NCBI GenBank assembly: GCA_033439795.1
Contig: JAUTDP010000006.1
Coordinates: forward strand, 1,736,001-1,800,000
Origin: Sordaria brevicollis
Lineage: Eukaryota > Ascomycota > Sordariomycetes > Sordariales > Sordariaceae
Direction of reading: 5' to 3'
Length of the DNA stretch: 64,000 bases
Shown piece by piece: positions 1 through 10,135 of the stretch. Below the pieces are notes generated by a model, which was not told the DNA's origin, searched no databases, and was given only the letters and a program-made list of their open reading frames with translations. Each line of letters starts with the position of its first letter. Position 1 is the stretch's first letter. A program made the position numbers and the translations under genes.

Positions 1-961
1 TGTCTGTCAGCTTTGTACAGTAGCCTCTACGGCGTATGCTCGGCCTTTCATATCATTGCTTCCCCACGTTTCTTTTGTTGACTTCCAATCGAAACTGATC
101 CCAGTCGAATGGGGAGTTGGAGAACAACAAGAAAAAAAGAGACGGAAAATGGGGGGAAATGGGGAACGAGAAAGAAAACGTGCTGCAGGCGGAAAGATCC
201 CCGCGGTTGGGTACACAGACACAGGTACCGACATAGGATGGAATCTGGAGAACAGACAGGTACCACGACTGCGGAATCAACAAGCATCATGGACCAAAAC
301 TATCCATCATGGGACCTGACCTGAACCGAAACAGATGGCTATGGAATCGACGACGACATGGTGAGTAGAGAATACCGTAGACTTGTAAGCGGTCCGCCGT
401 GGGGGGTAGCATTGGGTGAGATTTTATATCTTTCTAGTTTTGGAGAAGACAAAAGAACAAGCCTCGGCCTGCGAAAGTATACCCTCAAGGTACCCTCTCG
501 TCACTATAATTCGGCCGGCCAAGGTTTCATGTCGGTGGTGAAAAGTCTCCCGTGCCCCGGTCCCCCCGTCTTCATATCGTTGCCCCGTCTCCATTGAACA
601 ACCGCCATTTCCCCATGGGATGGGCCAGCTCCGGGCGAGTAAATAATATCCACGAGACAAAGTGCCAAAAGTGTCCACTTGTTCCGAGCTACCGAGTCGT
701 AGTCGGCAGCACCCCTCAAGGTGTACATCATACCCACCCAGTCTAGTCTGGTCTGGTCTGCCCCGTCTGCCCCGTCTTGCGACTTGCCTCGCCTCCCGCG
801 TCTGCTGCCTCCATCTGCCCAGCTTTCTCTGTCTCTGAATATCTTTTTCCGCCTCCCGGTTCCCAGTTCCCGTCTCTCTTCACTACTTGTTACTTTTTCC
901 TTTTTCTTTCCTCCTCCTCCTCCTCTTCCCCAGCTCCACCGTCGTCTGTGGTTCTTGAGTA
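1..961 (+). promoter_or_regulatory. Upstream region and pyrimidine-rich leader of the carnitine acetyltransferase gene
   Basis: No convincing coding sequence is seen. From about 740 to 950 the plus strand is strongly C+T-rich (runs of tcc, ttc and ctt), as is usual for the core promoter and 5' leader of well-expressed Neurospora-type genes. The first ATG after this leader is the mitochondrial start at 962. The transcription start cannot be fixed from sequence alone. Confidence 0.45.
462..467 (+). promoter_or_regulatory. CCTCGG word, candidate FarA/FarB fatty-acid response site
   Basis: An exact CCTCGG lies about 495 bp upstream of the carnitine acetyltransferase ATG. In Aspergillus the Zn2Cys6 regulators FarA and FarB, and CTF1 in Fusarium, act through CCTCGG/CCGAGG at fatty-acid-inducible genes including the acuJ class. 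A single 6-bp match is expected by chance every few kb, so function is inferred from the match plus the identity of the downstream gene. Confidence 0.3.
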
Positions 962-3034
962 ATGTTGGCTTCCATTGTGCGATCTGAGGCTCGGTCTACT
1001 ACGCTTAGACACCTCTTCAGAACACCAGCTTCTGCCGCTTCTATTACCCCTCTTGTAAGTCTCTCCCTTCTCTAGCTACGCGCGCAACGCGACTGACTGA
1101 CTCTCTTTCTCCCTCCTCTTCAGAGAATCTCCGCCATGGCGCAAACAAGGAAGAACAGCTCCCTCCCCGCCGGCTATGTCGAGGACAAGTCCAAGGGCCC
1201 CATGCTCCGCTTCCAGGACTCCCTCCCTCGTCTTCCCGTCCCTACCCTCGAGGAGACGGCTGCCCGCTACTACCAGTCCCTGAAGCCCCTTCTCAGCCCC
1301 CAGGAGCTTGAGAACAGCAAGAAGGCCATTGACGCCTTCATTGCCCCCAACGGTCCTGGCCGCAAGCTCCAGGAGAAGCTCGTCGCTCGTCGCGAGGACC
1401 CCAAGCACAAGAACTGGATCTACGAGTGGTGGAACGACGCAGCCTACCTCACCTACCGCGACCCCGTCGTCCCCTACGTCAGCTACTTCTACTCCCACCG
1501 CGATGACCGCCGCCGCCGCGACCCCGCCAAGCGCGCCGCTGCCATCACCACCGCCGCCCTCGAGTTCAAGAAGATGGTCGACCAGGGCACTCTCGAGCCC
1601 GAGTACATGAAGAAGCTCCCCATCTGCATGGACTCTTACAAGTGGATGTTCAACGCCAGCCGCGTTGCCGCCAAGCCCGCCGACTACCCCGTCAAGTTCA
1701 GCGCCGACGAGCACAAGTACATCCTCGTCATCCGCAAGAACCAGTTCTACAAGGTCTACCACGAGGTTGGTGGCAAGCAGCTCAACACCGCCGAGCTCGA
1801 GCAGGCCTTCAAGCGCGTCTACGAGCTCGCCGCCTCGCGCGCCCCCGCCGTTGGCGCTCTCACCTCCGAGAACCGCGACGTCTGGACCGACGCCCGCGCC
1901 ACCCTCCTCTCCGCCGACCCCAAGAACGCCAAGGCTCTCGAGGCCATTGAGGCTTCATCCTTCGTCGTCTGCCTGGACGACGCCGCCCCCGTCACCCTCG
2001 AGGAGCGCGCCCACCAGTACTGGCACGGCGACGGCCAGAACCGCTGGTACGACAAGCCCCTCCAGTTCATCGTCAACGACAACGGCACCGCCGGCTTCAT
2101 GGGCGAGCACAGCATGATGGACGGCACGCCCACGCATCGTCTCAACGACTTTGTCAACGACGTCATCTTCAACAACAAGCTCGACTTCTCCGACCCCTCG
2201 GTGCGCTCCAACCTGCCCGAGCCCGAGGCCGTCAAGTTCACCGTGACTAAGGAGGTCCAGGCCGAGATCGACCGCGCCATCAGCGACTTCAACAGCGTCA
2301 TCGGGCAGCACCAGCTCGCCGTGCAGGCCTACCAGGGCTACGGCAAGGGCCTGATCAAGAAGTTCAAGTGCTCGCCCGACGCCTTCGTGCAGATGATCAT
2401 CCAGCTCGCTTACTACAAGATGTACGGCAAGAACCGACCCACGTACGAGTCGGCCGCCACGCGCCGCTTCCAGCAGGGCCGCACCGAGACGTGCCGGTCC
2501 GTCAGCGAGGCCAGCGTGGCCTTCTGCAAGGCGGCCAACGACGCCTCTGTTGATGACAAGACCAAGGTCGAGCTCTTCCGCAAGGCCATCGACTCGCACC
2601 TCGAGTACATCAGCGCCGCCTCGGACGGCAAGGGCGTCGACCGCCACCTGTTCGGCCTCAAGCGCCTGCTCGAGCCCGGCCAGGAGGTCCCCGCTCTCTA
2701 CCAGGACCCTGCCTACGGCTACTCCAGCTCGTGGTACCTGTCTACTTCCCAGCTGTCGTCCGAGTTCTTTAACGGATACGGATGGAGCCAGGTTATTGAC
2801 CAGGGATTCGGCATTGCTTATATGATCAACGAGAACAGGTTTGTCTTCCCCCCTGTTTCTCTGCTTGACAATGGATAAAGTTGCTAACTGACTTGTGTCA
2901 AAAACAGCCTCAACTTCAACATCGTCTCCAAGGGCCTCGGCTCCGACCGCATGAGCTACTACCTCAACGAGGCCGCCAACGACCTCCGCGACCTGCTTAC
3001 TCCTACCCTCGAGGCTCCCAAGTCCAAGCTCTAA
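962..3034 (+). CDS. CAT2: Carnitine O-acetyltransferase, mitochondrial and peroxisomal (CAT2/AcuJ type)
   Basis: Transfers acetyl groups between CoA and carnitine, so that acetyl units made in peroxisomes or cytosol can enter mitochondria during growth on fatty acids or acetate. Exons 962-1054, 1124-2838 and 2908-3034 give 644 residues. The choline/carnitine acyltransferase signature is clear: catalytic His in GEHSMMDG (about residue 360), the RTETCRS carnitine-site motif (about 484), and STSQ near 577. Exon 1 encodes a 31-residue Arg/Ser/Ala-rich leader (MLASIVRSEARSTT...), a typical mitochondrial presequence. The protein ends in PKSKL, a peroxisomal PTS1. A second ATG at 1136, in good Kozak context just inside exon 2, would give a 609-residue form without the leader. 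This matches dual-targeted fungal carnitine acetyltransferases, where alternative starts or splicing sort the enzyme. Both introns have GT/AG ends and recognisable branch points (ctgac, gctaac). Family assignment is firm; which isoforms are made is inferred. Confidence 0.95.
1055..1123 (+). other. Intron 1 of the carnitine acetyltransferase gene, between targeting leader and mature enzyme
   Basis: The 69-nt intron starts gtaagt, contains a gactgactgactc branch region and ends cag. Splicing joins the presequence in frame to RISAM, so ATG 1136 is internal methionine 36 of the long form. Because 1136 lies immediately downstream, skipping exon 1 or starting transcription inside this intron would convert a mitochondrial product into a peroxisomal one. 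Confidence 0.8.
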
Positions 3035-3085
3035 GCTGTAGTAGGCTTTAAGCTTGGAGTGGAGATGGGTGGAAGAGAAGTTGAC

Positions 3086-3164
3086 GAAGGGAAGGGAAGG
3101 GAAGGGAAGGGAAGGGAAGGGAAGGGAAGGGAAGGGAAGGGAAGGGAAGGGAAGGGAAGGGAAG
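3086..3164 (+). repeat. (GAAGG/AAGGG)n pentanucleotide microsatellite, about 15 uninterrupted units
   Basis: About fifteen perfect GAAGG units begin some 50 bp after the carnitine acetyltransferase stop codon, very probably inside its 3' UTR. The purine-only strand is the mRNA sense strand, and its GGG triplets every 5 nt could form a G-quadruplex. The tract lies between two convergent genes. Confidence 0.95.
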
Positions 3165-3756
3165 AAAGGAAACTTGGATAAGGGAAAAGAATATAGAATC
3201 CGGAAGGCCGGATAGAGGAGGAAGAAGAAAGGAAGAAAGGAACAGTAGCATGCATGATGTTGTGCCAGTCCATTTGAAAGCTATATATCATTTGTTTCTT
3301 TGTCGTTTATACCATCTGTATTTACACACACATTTAGCTAAGGTGGTTTTTTTTGGGGGGTAACTGGCATATGAAAACAGCTTGCATCACCTCGAAGACA
3401 GTTGTGGTTGAATGGTTAGTGATCTTTGATAGAGCGGTTGATACCCTGGGCTGTTAGTAACCCCTTGAATACTTGTTCATAACATGTTCACATAGCCTTT
3501 GTGATCCCTTTACCAAGCTGTCAAGTTAAATCGCCCGGTCGCTTTACATGCCATTAACGAACAAACAAGAAAATGATGTGAGTGAATTCTTTCTAGTCTC
3601 CTGCTAATAACCAATAAGCAATGATCACTTCTTTCCCGCTCTTTCCGCTCAGGTTAACTACCTTTCTTCCCAATTCCTCAGAATCTCCTATATGCTCTTC
3701 ACCTTGCTCATTCATCCATCCAGCCCTACACTCAAACCGAACCTCTCTCATCCCTC
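3165..3756. other. Convergent intergenic region (carnitine acetyltransferase / bro-1 3' ends)
   Basis: Two plus-strand genes do not meet here: the upstream gene reads rightward and bro-1 leftward, so this is shared 3' flanking DNA. No coding sequence, tRNA or further repeat is seen. Confidence 0.5.
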
Positions 3757-6700
3757 TCACTTCCAAGCACTCAACCCAGCCCAAGGATCACCCCCTCCCT
3801 GTTGCTGCTGCTGCCCATACTGCTGCTGTTGAGGCGGAGGCTGCCCCCACCCCTGCTGTCCTTGCGGCCCTTGCTGCGCCGATCCAGGCCTTCCAGGCAT
3901 ACCACCCGCATAATACTCGTTTCCGCCATAGTGCACCGTCTGTTGCGGTCCCAGTGGTGGGGGACCCGGAGGCGGCGGAGGCGGGACGAAGCCTGGCGGG
4001 ACGTAGTTCCCTGGCTGCGACTGCTGCGGCGGTTGACCGGGTTGGCCACCAGAGCCCTGGGGGTTCAGTGCCGAGGGGTTGCCGTAAGTTGTTAGGCTGT
4101 AAGGGCGAGACTGAGCGAAGGAGGTCTGTGTCGGCGGCGGAGAGGCCGGGTGCCGGCCGGGACCAATGTTGAAGCTCGTTTGGTTGGGCGGTGGCGAGGC
4201 CGGGCCGGGGATGCGGCCGAGGGAGCTGGGGTTGTATTGTTGGTAAGGGCCCTGTTGCTGACCCCCGGGGTTGTGGGCGATTTGTGTAGCCGGCGGCGAG
4301 GCGGGATACTGGTTGGAGAAGTTAGACTTTTGGTAGGCTGACAATGGCGTATTGGAGACAGCTGCCGGGGCGAAGGACAGCGGAGCGGGTGTAGGCCGGC
4401 CTCCCGATCCCGACGAAGGTTGAGGAGAGGTCGGTGACCGGTCCAGGGATATGCGCTCCATGAGGTTCTTCAACCGCTCCTGTTCCAGCGCGGCGTGCGA
4501 ACTCTTGTTGGCAGCCCGGTCCTGCTCTATCTGGTTAAGAAGCTGGGCGCCCTCCGCTCTGCGATTGTTGACAAAGGCTTCCACGTTCTTCTCCAGGCTC
4601 TCAGCTTCTTGTCGCATGTCCTTGTACCAGTTCTTGGCGCTCTGCAGACCCGCCTCAAGGTCCAAGAACTCCTGGTAGGCACGCTTGTACTTGTTGATAA
4701 CCGAGGCGCGCGATCTTTGTACCGACTCGTATCGGCTTTGGTCGGCACGAACTCGCTTGTCCTGAAGCAGGTTATTGAATGTCACCGTAAGCTCCCTCAT
4801 AAGCGCAGCTTGCTTGTGCGAAGCCTGCACGAGGCGGTTCTGATGAGGCCTGAACTTCTCCAGTTCCTGCTGGAAGAGCTGCTGCTCAATGTTCGCGATC
4901 GACTTCTTGTTCAAAATAAGAATCTGGGAAATATCGTCGCTATGAGCCTGTTTTTTTTTTTTTTTTTTTTGCTTGTCAGCATTTCACCCAACAACCATTG
5001 CAGAGCTATTTACGGTCATAGCATACCTTTGCCTTCAGATCCTGTAGTACCTGCAGGCGCTCCTTCTTCACCAAGCTGAGCTTCTTGAGAATATCCTCCA
5101 CCTTTTGGATCTGCTCAACCACGCTTGGCCCACCATCATCAAAATCGGCATCCAAGAGATTCGGCTCGACGGTAGCGGGACTGTTCGGGTTAGACTTTCG
5201 CAACTTCTTGACTGCTCTCTGGAACAACTCATCAATCTCTCCATGCTGCGCGGCGTGACGCATCTCGTCCAACTCGTTTTCGTTGGCCCTGAGCTTCGTC
5301 GCAAGTTGCCCATCGCTCTTCGCCGCCACTTCCAATGCCTCCCGATACCTCCGGATGTCGGTTCTGAGCGTAGTAGTCAACCGTGAACTCGGCTGCTGCG
5401 TCCATTCCGCGTCGTACTTTGAACGCATCTTTTCACACACGCTTTCCTCCATATCCAACTGTCTACTGCTCTTATCGAGTATTGTCGAAATGGCCTGCTT
5501 CTCGGTGTGAAGGTGCTCAAAAATCTTGTGAGGGTTTTCGTGATCCGCGACATCCACACACCATGTCCTAAAGTCCTCATCGGGAAGAATATCCTGATCG
5601 AATCCTCCCTTCAAAACCTGAAGGGCACCTGGAAGCCTCAGATAGTCCAGACTGGCTGCCATCTCGCTGTTCGCGGTCTCTACCCTTTCCGTCTCTGCTC
5701 GCACCAGCTTAGCCTTCTCCTCATCGTACAAACTAGCCGATTCGGTGACGGCCAGAGGCACAATCTTCGCAAACAGGTCAGGGCCGGTAATCCGATTTAT
5801 ATCCTGACCGGCGTATAACTCGGCGACTGGTATCGGCTTCGCAGCCGGCAGCTTGGGAACTGGTGTTACGCTGGCCTCTGCGGGCACAGGTTGATGGTAG
5901 ATCATGTCGTTCTCCTTGTTAAGTTCTTCCAACTTTTCTTTGACCGTTGCAAGGTGTCTCTTGGTCGCGTCTGCCAGGATGTGCCCGCAGTCGGAGGTCA
6001 GGTTCGAGTTCGGCGGCACTGAATTGGGAAAGCTATGTGCCATCTTGTTAGCTTCCTTGGCAAGGCTCTGCGCAATCTCGAGACGCGCAATAGCCACGCC
6101 GTAAGAGTTGGCATCTTCGTCAGCGAGGGCTTGGTAGTACTGGGCTAGCGAGTTCATGAAGTTGAGCTTGATCTGTAGTTTTGTGTCAGCCTTCACATTC
6201 GGTTTCACGCACTCCTTGGGCCACGTTTGACGCCAAGGCAACCTACCTGGACCATAGACAGCCAAACTTTCTCAAAAATAGCTTTTTGGACATTTTCCTG
6301 AACGCCCTCAACAGCCTGGGAGTAGAGAGCAGCCGCCTGGCTAGACAGCTTGGCGAGCAAGCCATTCTTCTTTTGATCAGCAATCTGTTTCTCGAGGAAG
6401 ACCTCTTGCGCCTGGGCCAGCATGATGCTGATCAGTGTCTTGACTGTCTCCCTGCTCAAATCCGAGGAAGGCGCGTGGAGGAAGTTCTCGTTGATGTAGG
6501 TGAACATGCCGGCCGAGGCCTGGAACGAGTGGTATGCCGTCTTGAGTCCCGTCTCCTCGGTTCGCAATTGGTGTGCCGCATGACAGGAAAGGACGGCCGA
6601 GATGTTGAAAATGATGGAGGCCTTTTCGAATGCCAGCGAATATTGTGATGTGGGCTTGTGGGTGAAAGCATCGAACCTACAAACTCAGTTACTGGTTAGA

Positions 6701-7035
6701 AACTTGAACACCGTCCCACCAACAATCCGTTCAGCCGTGCCGGAGAGGACATCATACCATGTAAATGAGATCTTGATGTTCTTCTCGTCCACCGGAAACC
6801 TCAAGTCTAGTAGTTCAAGCTGCCCATAGTAGCGATAAAGCAGGTCCCTCCCGGAGGTGCTGTCCTTCCCGGCGCCTCGCATATCCTGGCGCAAGCGGTT
6901 GAGGGTCGCGCACTCTTCGGCATAGCGCTCCGGATCATCGCCGTACGTGTTCTGGATATAGTTCTTGAGGGGAGCAACCCAGTCGATCTCGTTTGTAGCC
7001 TTGAGAGGCACCGAGATCATGGGCGCCTGCACCAT
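3757..7035 (-). CDS. bro-1: BRO1/ALIX-family vacuolar protein-sorting protein
   Basis: ESCRT-associated scaffold that binds Snf7/CHMP4 through its BRO1 domain and recruits the deubiquitinase Doa4 at endosomes during multivesicular-body sorting. Minus-strand exons 7035-6758, 6676-6247, 6172-5027 and 4947-3757 give 1014 residues, the usual length for filamentous-fungal Bro1. The BRO1 domain spans about residues 5-390: it opens with ISVPLKATNEIDW, continues with GAGKDSTSGRDLLYRYYGQ, and closes with FAKIVPLAVTESASLYDE. A coiled-coil V-domain-like region rich in Glu, Lys and Leu covers about 420-750. The C-terminal 270 residues are a Pro/Gln/Gly-rich tail ending DPWAGLSAWK, comparable to the proline-rich recruitment tails of ALIX and Bro1. 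All introns are GT/AG; intron 3 has an A20 run before its acceptor. The paralogue PalA/Rim20 shares the BRO1 domain, but this N-terminus and tail fit Bro1 better. Confidence 0.93.
4951..4970 (-). repeat. A20 homopolymer in bro-1 intron 3
   Basis: On the coding (minus) strand the run lies between a gctgac branch point and the CAG acceptor of the 79-nt intron 5026-4948. The space where a polypyrimidine tract would sit is therefore pure adenine. Confidence 0.9.
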
Positions 7036-10000
7036 GTTGGGCGATTATGGGCGGGCGAGCGGCTGGAGGAGGATTGGGCGTTTCGATTCGGTTGATCGTC
7101 GACGACTCTCGATGGGATTCGGAATGCGGGGACAAGGAAAACGAAACGGATCACGGAAATCCCGGTCCAGCGACTTGGAGGAGTGCGCGGAATGTCTTGT
7201 GGTCGTCGTATTCTCGTCCTCGTAGCGAATATTACTGCTTTGCAACGCCTGCTTTCGTCGATATGCCAAAAAGTGAAAGATCGTGGGGAAAAGGCGGAAT
7301 TGGCAGTTGACGAGTTGTGAGAGGGAAAGAGTTGCGTGTTCGTGTAAGCTTTGGGTAACAGCCCAGCTTGTGTCGTCAGAGCTCGCGTGCGGCGGAGGGG
7401 TACCTGGTACTTCCACTTTGCCAACGGCGGTTGCCCTGCTCTGAACCCTGCTGTGTGGTGATGGAGCGTTGGCGGTGGCCTGGCCGTGTGCTGGGGTGGG
7501 CCGTCAAGTCGAGAACCACGGCGTGGACTTTTTACTTTTTTGGAGAGAAGAGGGGAAGATCCGGGGAACTGGTTAGGTGCATTCAGCAGGCAGGGCGGCA
7601 GGCACAAAGTGAGAACTTCCAGGTTGCTGCGTGTTCCTGCTCAAGTTGGGTCTCCAAAGGTGGCCGGGTGTCTTGATCACTAGGTATTCTAGCAACGACG
7701 GATGACAAGACAAGACAGACACAAAAGCGTTGTTACATGAATGGAATAAATTCTCTTCAATAATTGTCTAGGCCTCGCTCATCGTATGAGCAAATGGGCG
7801 GTAACTCCAGACCCTGTTATACTCTGTTATAAATATACGGTTCGATAAGTCATCGATAGGTGGGCAGCAATGGGCGTGATAGGGCAGGTGGCAGCTGCCC
7901 TGCCGGGAGAGGAGCCACCCAACTACGGAGACGGTCCCGTATAGCAGATAGCTTCGTAGTCCCTGTCACCGGTCGGGATCTCTCCAGCTGTGATGCAGAC
8001 CTGCATAATTCAATAAAGATGAAAAAAAAAAAATTATTGTTAAACTAGCAGATCTATATCAGGCTTTGAGAAGAGATCAACTTGGTTCGATCGAGAGGTT
8101 GGATGAAATCAGATTTGAACTGGAGATGGAGTCCCATATCTCCACCAACCTGGAAGTTAGCCGCCGGCTGCAGATCGCTTCAGGCATCTTCCTCACATGC
8201 TCTGAGAGGGGAGGCGGCTCCATTATTGTATAACCAGGAACATCCAACACCATCCCGTCCGCCTTCCCGCACTCTTCTAGTCTTCATTGTGCTTCTGATG
8301 CCTGGTCGTGAGTGCTTGACGGGAGCCATCGAGGCAATCAAAAATTGTGCTTGTCTTGTCGAAGCAATCCTCCAATAGCTTCGGGTACCCGTACACTACG
8401 ATATGTACCGTGGTACAAAGATACCCAGTCCGGCGGCTAAGAACGCCCACAATTTGTTAGTGTTAGTGGCTGGCCCCCTACCCTACCCCTCTTTTCACCA
8501 CCTTCATTAGACGCGCTTCCGCCGACTTCTTTTCTGTCCTCAGCCCGAGTTCTTTAAGGAGAGGCTCTTTGGAGTTTGGACATAGGACCAATTGAAGAGT
8601 ACTAAGAGCTCTCCATTATTGACCTAGCAGTTGCTCATCTCGTCTTCCTAATGTGATCACCCAAGGCAGCCGCATTCAAACGTCGAGGTATGTGAAGAGA
8701 AAGTGAGGAACCCCGCTAACTGGGGGTACTCAACTCGTTCTTCACTATCACATCACATCTTGCAGCTGACGATCGACAGGTCACCTCCAGACCAGGTCGT
8801 GAGAAGCGGTCCTCATCCTCGCAAGCATTGGCAAAACCGTCCGGATCCTCATCAATATCACGGCTCTGTTATTGCTTGTCCACTCGACCTCCCGCGTCCC
8901 CTTCGCTCCAGTTTAGAATCACTTACGCCCCGGGTCAGCCAGGTACCCGTCAGCTTCAAGCCTCGGTAAATATCGCCCGTAGTCGGTTGTTATAATAAGG
9001 AGTTGAAAGGCAGATAGATAAAGCTGCGGAATATCATCAGCTTTACAGGCGGAATGTAAAAGGACGAGAGATCAAAATATGGACGTCTCCTTTTTTGAAG
9101 TAGCGCAGGAGAGTCCAGGCAATAAACCATAACCACCCTCATCCCCGTCAGAGGGGTCTCTTCCCAATATCATTGGCCCGTCACCCTTTCTTGAAAAGCT
9201 ACCATTCACACGCTCAAGAAGCGCTCGATGGATTGGTGGTGGCGTGGGTGTGCCTCCGGGGATGAGGCTTGCATGAAGCGTCTCTCTTCAACAAAATATG
9301 AATTCGGATACTGTGACCCTTTCGTTTCTTTCCCCTCCTTTTCTCTTCTTCTTTCGTAAAGTGGGTGCGAGAGAAGAAGACTTGGAAGAAGTAGTGAAAA
9401 CAAGGTGCGGCGCCTCGCCCGAGACGCGCGGACGGGCACGGAGAACGGGTGTGCGGCCAGAAATGCGGCCTACTACGAAGCAGAAGTGCATCATTTGCCG
9501 ATGCAAGAAAGAGTCGATTCAGCGTTTGTCGTCAACTTGAATACCTAGGTCAACGAATGAGAATGGAAATGAGCCTGGGCCTCGTGCCGCTTCTATTATC
9601 CACTGTGATTCAGATTAGGTATAAGATTTCTTCAACGCGAGATCCAAGGTAAGCGCTGATCTGCCCCCGTTGGTGGGTGTGGGCTGCTAACTCGTCTGCT
9701 TTTGTGTTGTGCGCATTGCTGTGATCATGTGAGAGAAGCGCCGGCGACCAGATCGCTGGGTCAGTGGATGAGGTTATTCGCATTTCTTTTCTTTTTTTTC
9801 TTTCTTTTTTATGCAAGGCCTGTGTTGTCGCTTCGTATGCTTTCCACTTCCCTAATCCAGCACAAGTCAACAAGCTCTTGCACCATGGTTGCCGATGTCA
9901 TATTCATTACATATCCAAAGAGTCTTCTCGTACTTGTGTTTCCCTTCCGATACCATGTGCTCAGCCAAGTCTCCAAAAACCTCAAACCCGCGGTTATAAA

Positions 10001-10135
10001 ACATACAGCAAACATATAGTTGCCTGCCTGGGCTTTACATCCAGTTCCACCTCTGTCTGTATTCATTCGCTTTGTGGATCTCGGTTTACCATATCATAAC
10101 ATCGACTATCGTCTCAACGGCTTGGGACCGACCGA
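7036..10135. other. 3.1-kb intergenic region upstream of bro-1 and downstream of the far-2-like gene
   Basis: bro-1 is transcribed leftward from 7035, so its promoter lies here; the Zn2Cys6 gene ends at 10136. Only short overlapping open frames with no recognisable motifs or codon bias are present. No tRNA cloverleaf or 5S rRNA gene is seen. Base composition is ordinary and there is no RIP signature. Confidence 0.5.

Noticed and set aside
1955..2647. 230-residue minus-strand open frame rich in Val/Gly/Ala/Asp
   Set aside because: Shadow of the C-ending-codon carnitine acetyltransferase gene on the opposite strand; composition is an artefact of that codon bias.
3031..3291. Minus-strand open frames rich in Phe/Pro/Leu/Ser repeats (FPSLP)
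   Set aside because: They are the reverse translation of the (GAAGG)n microsatellite and have no other protein-like sequence.
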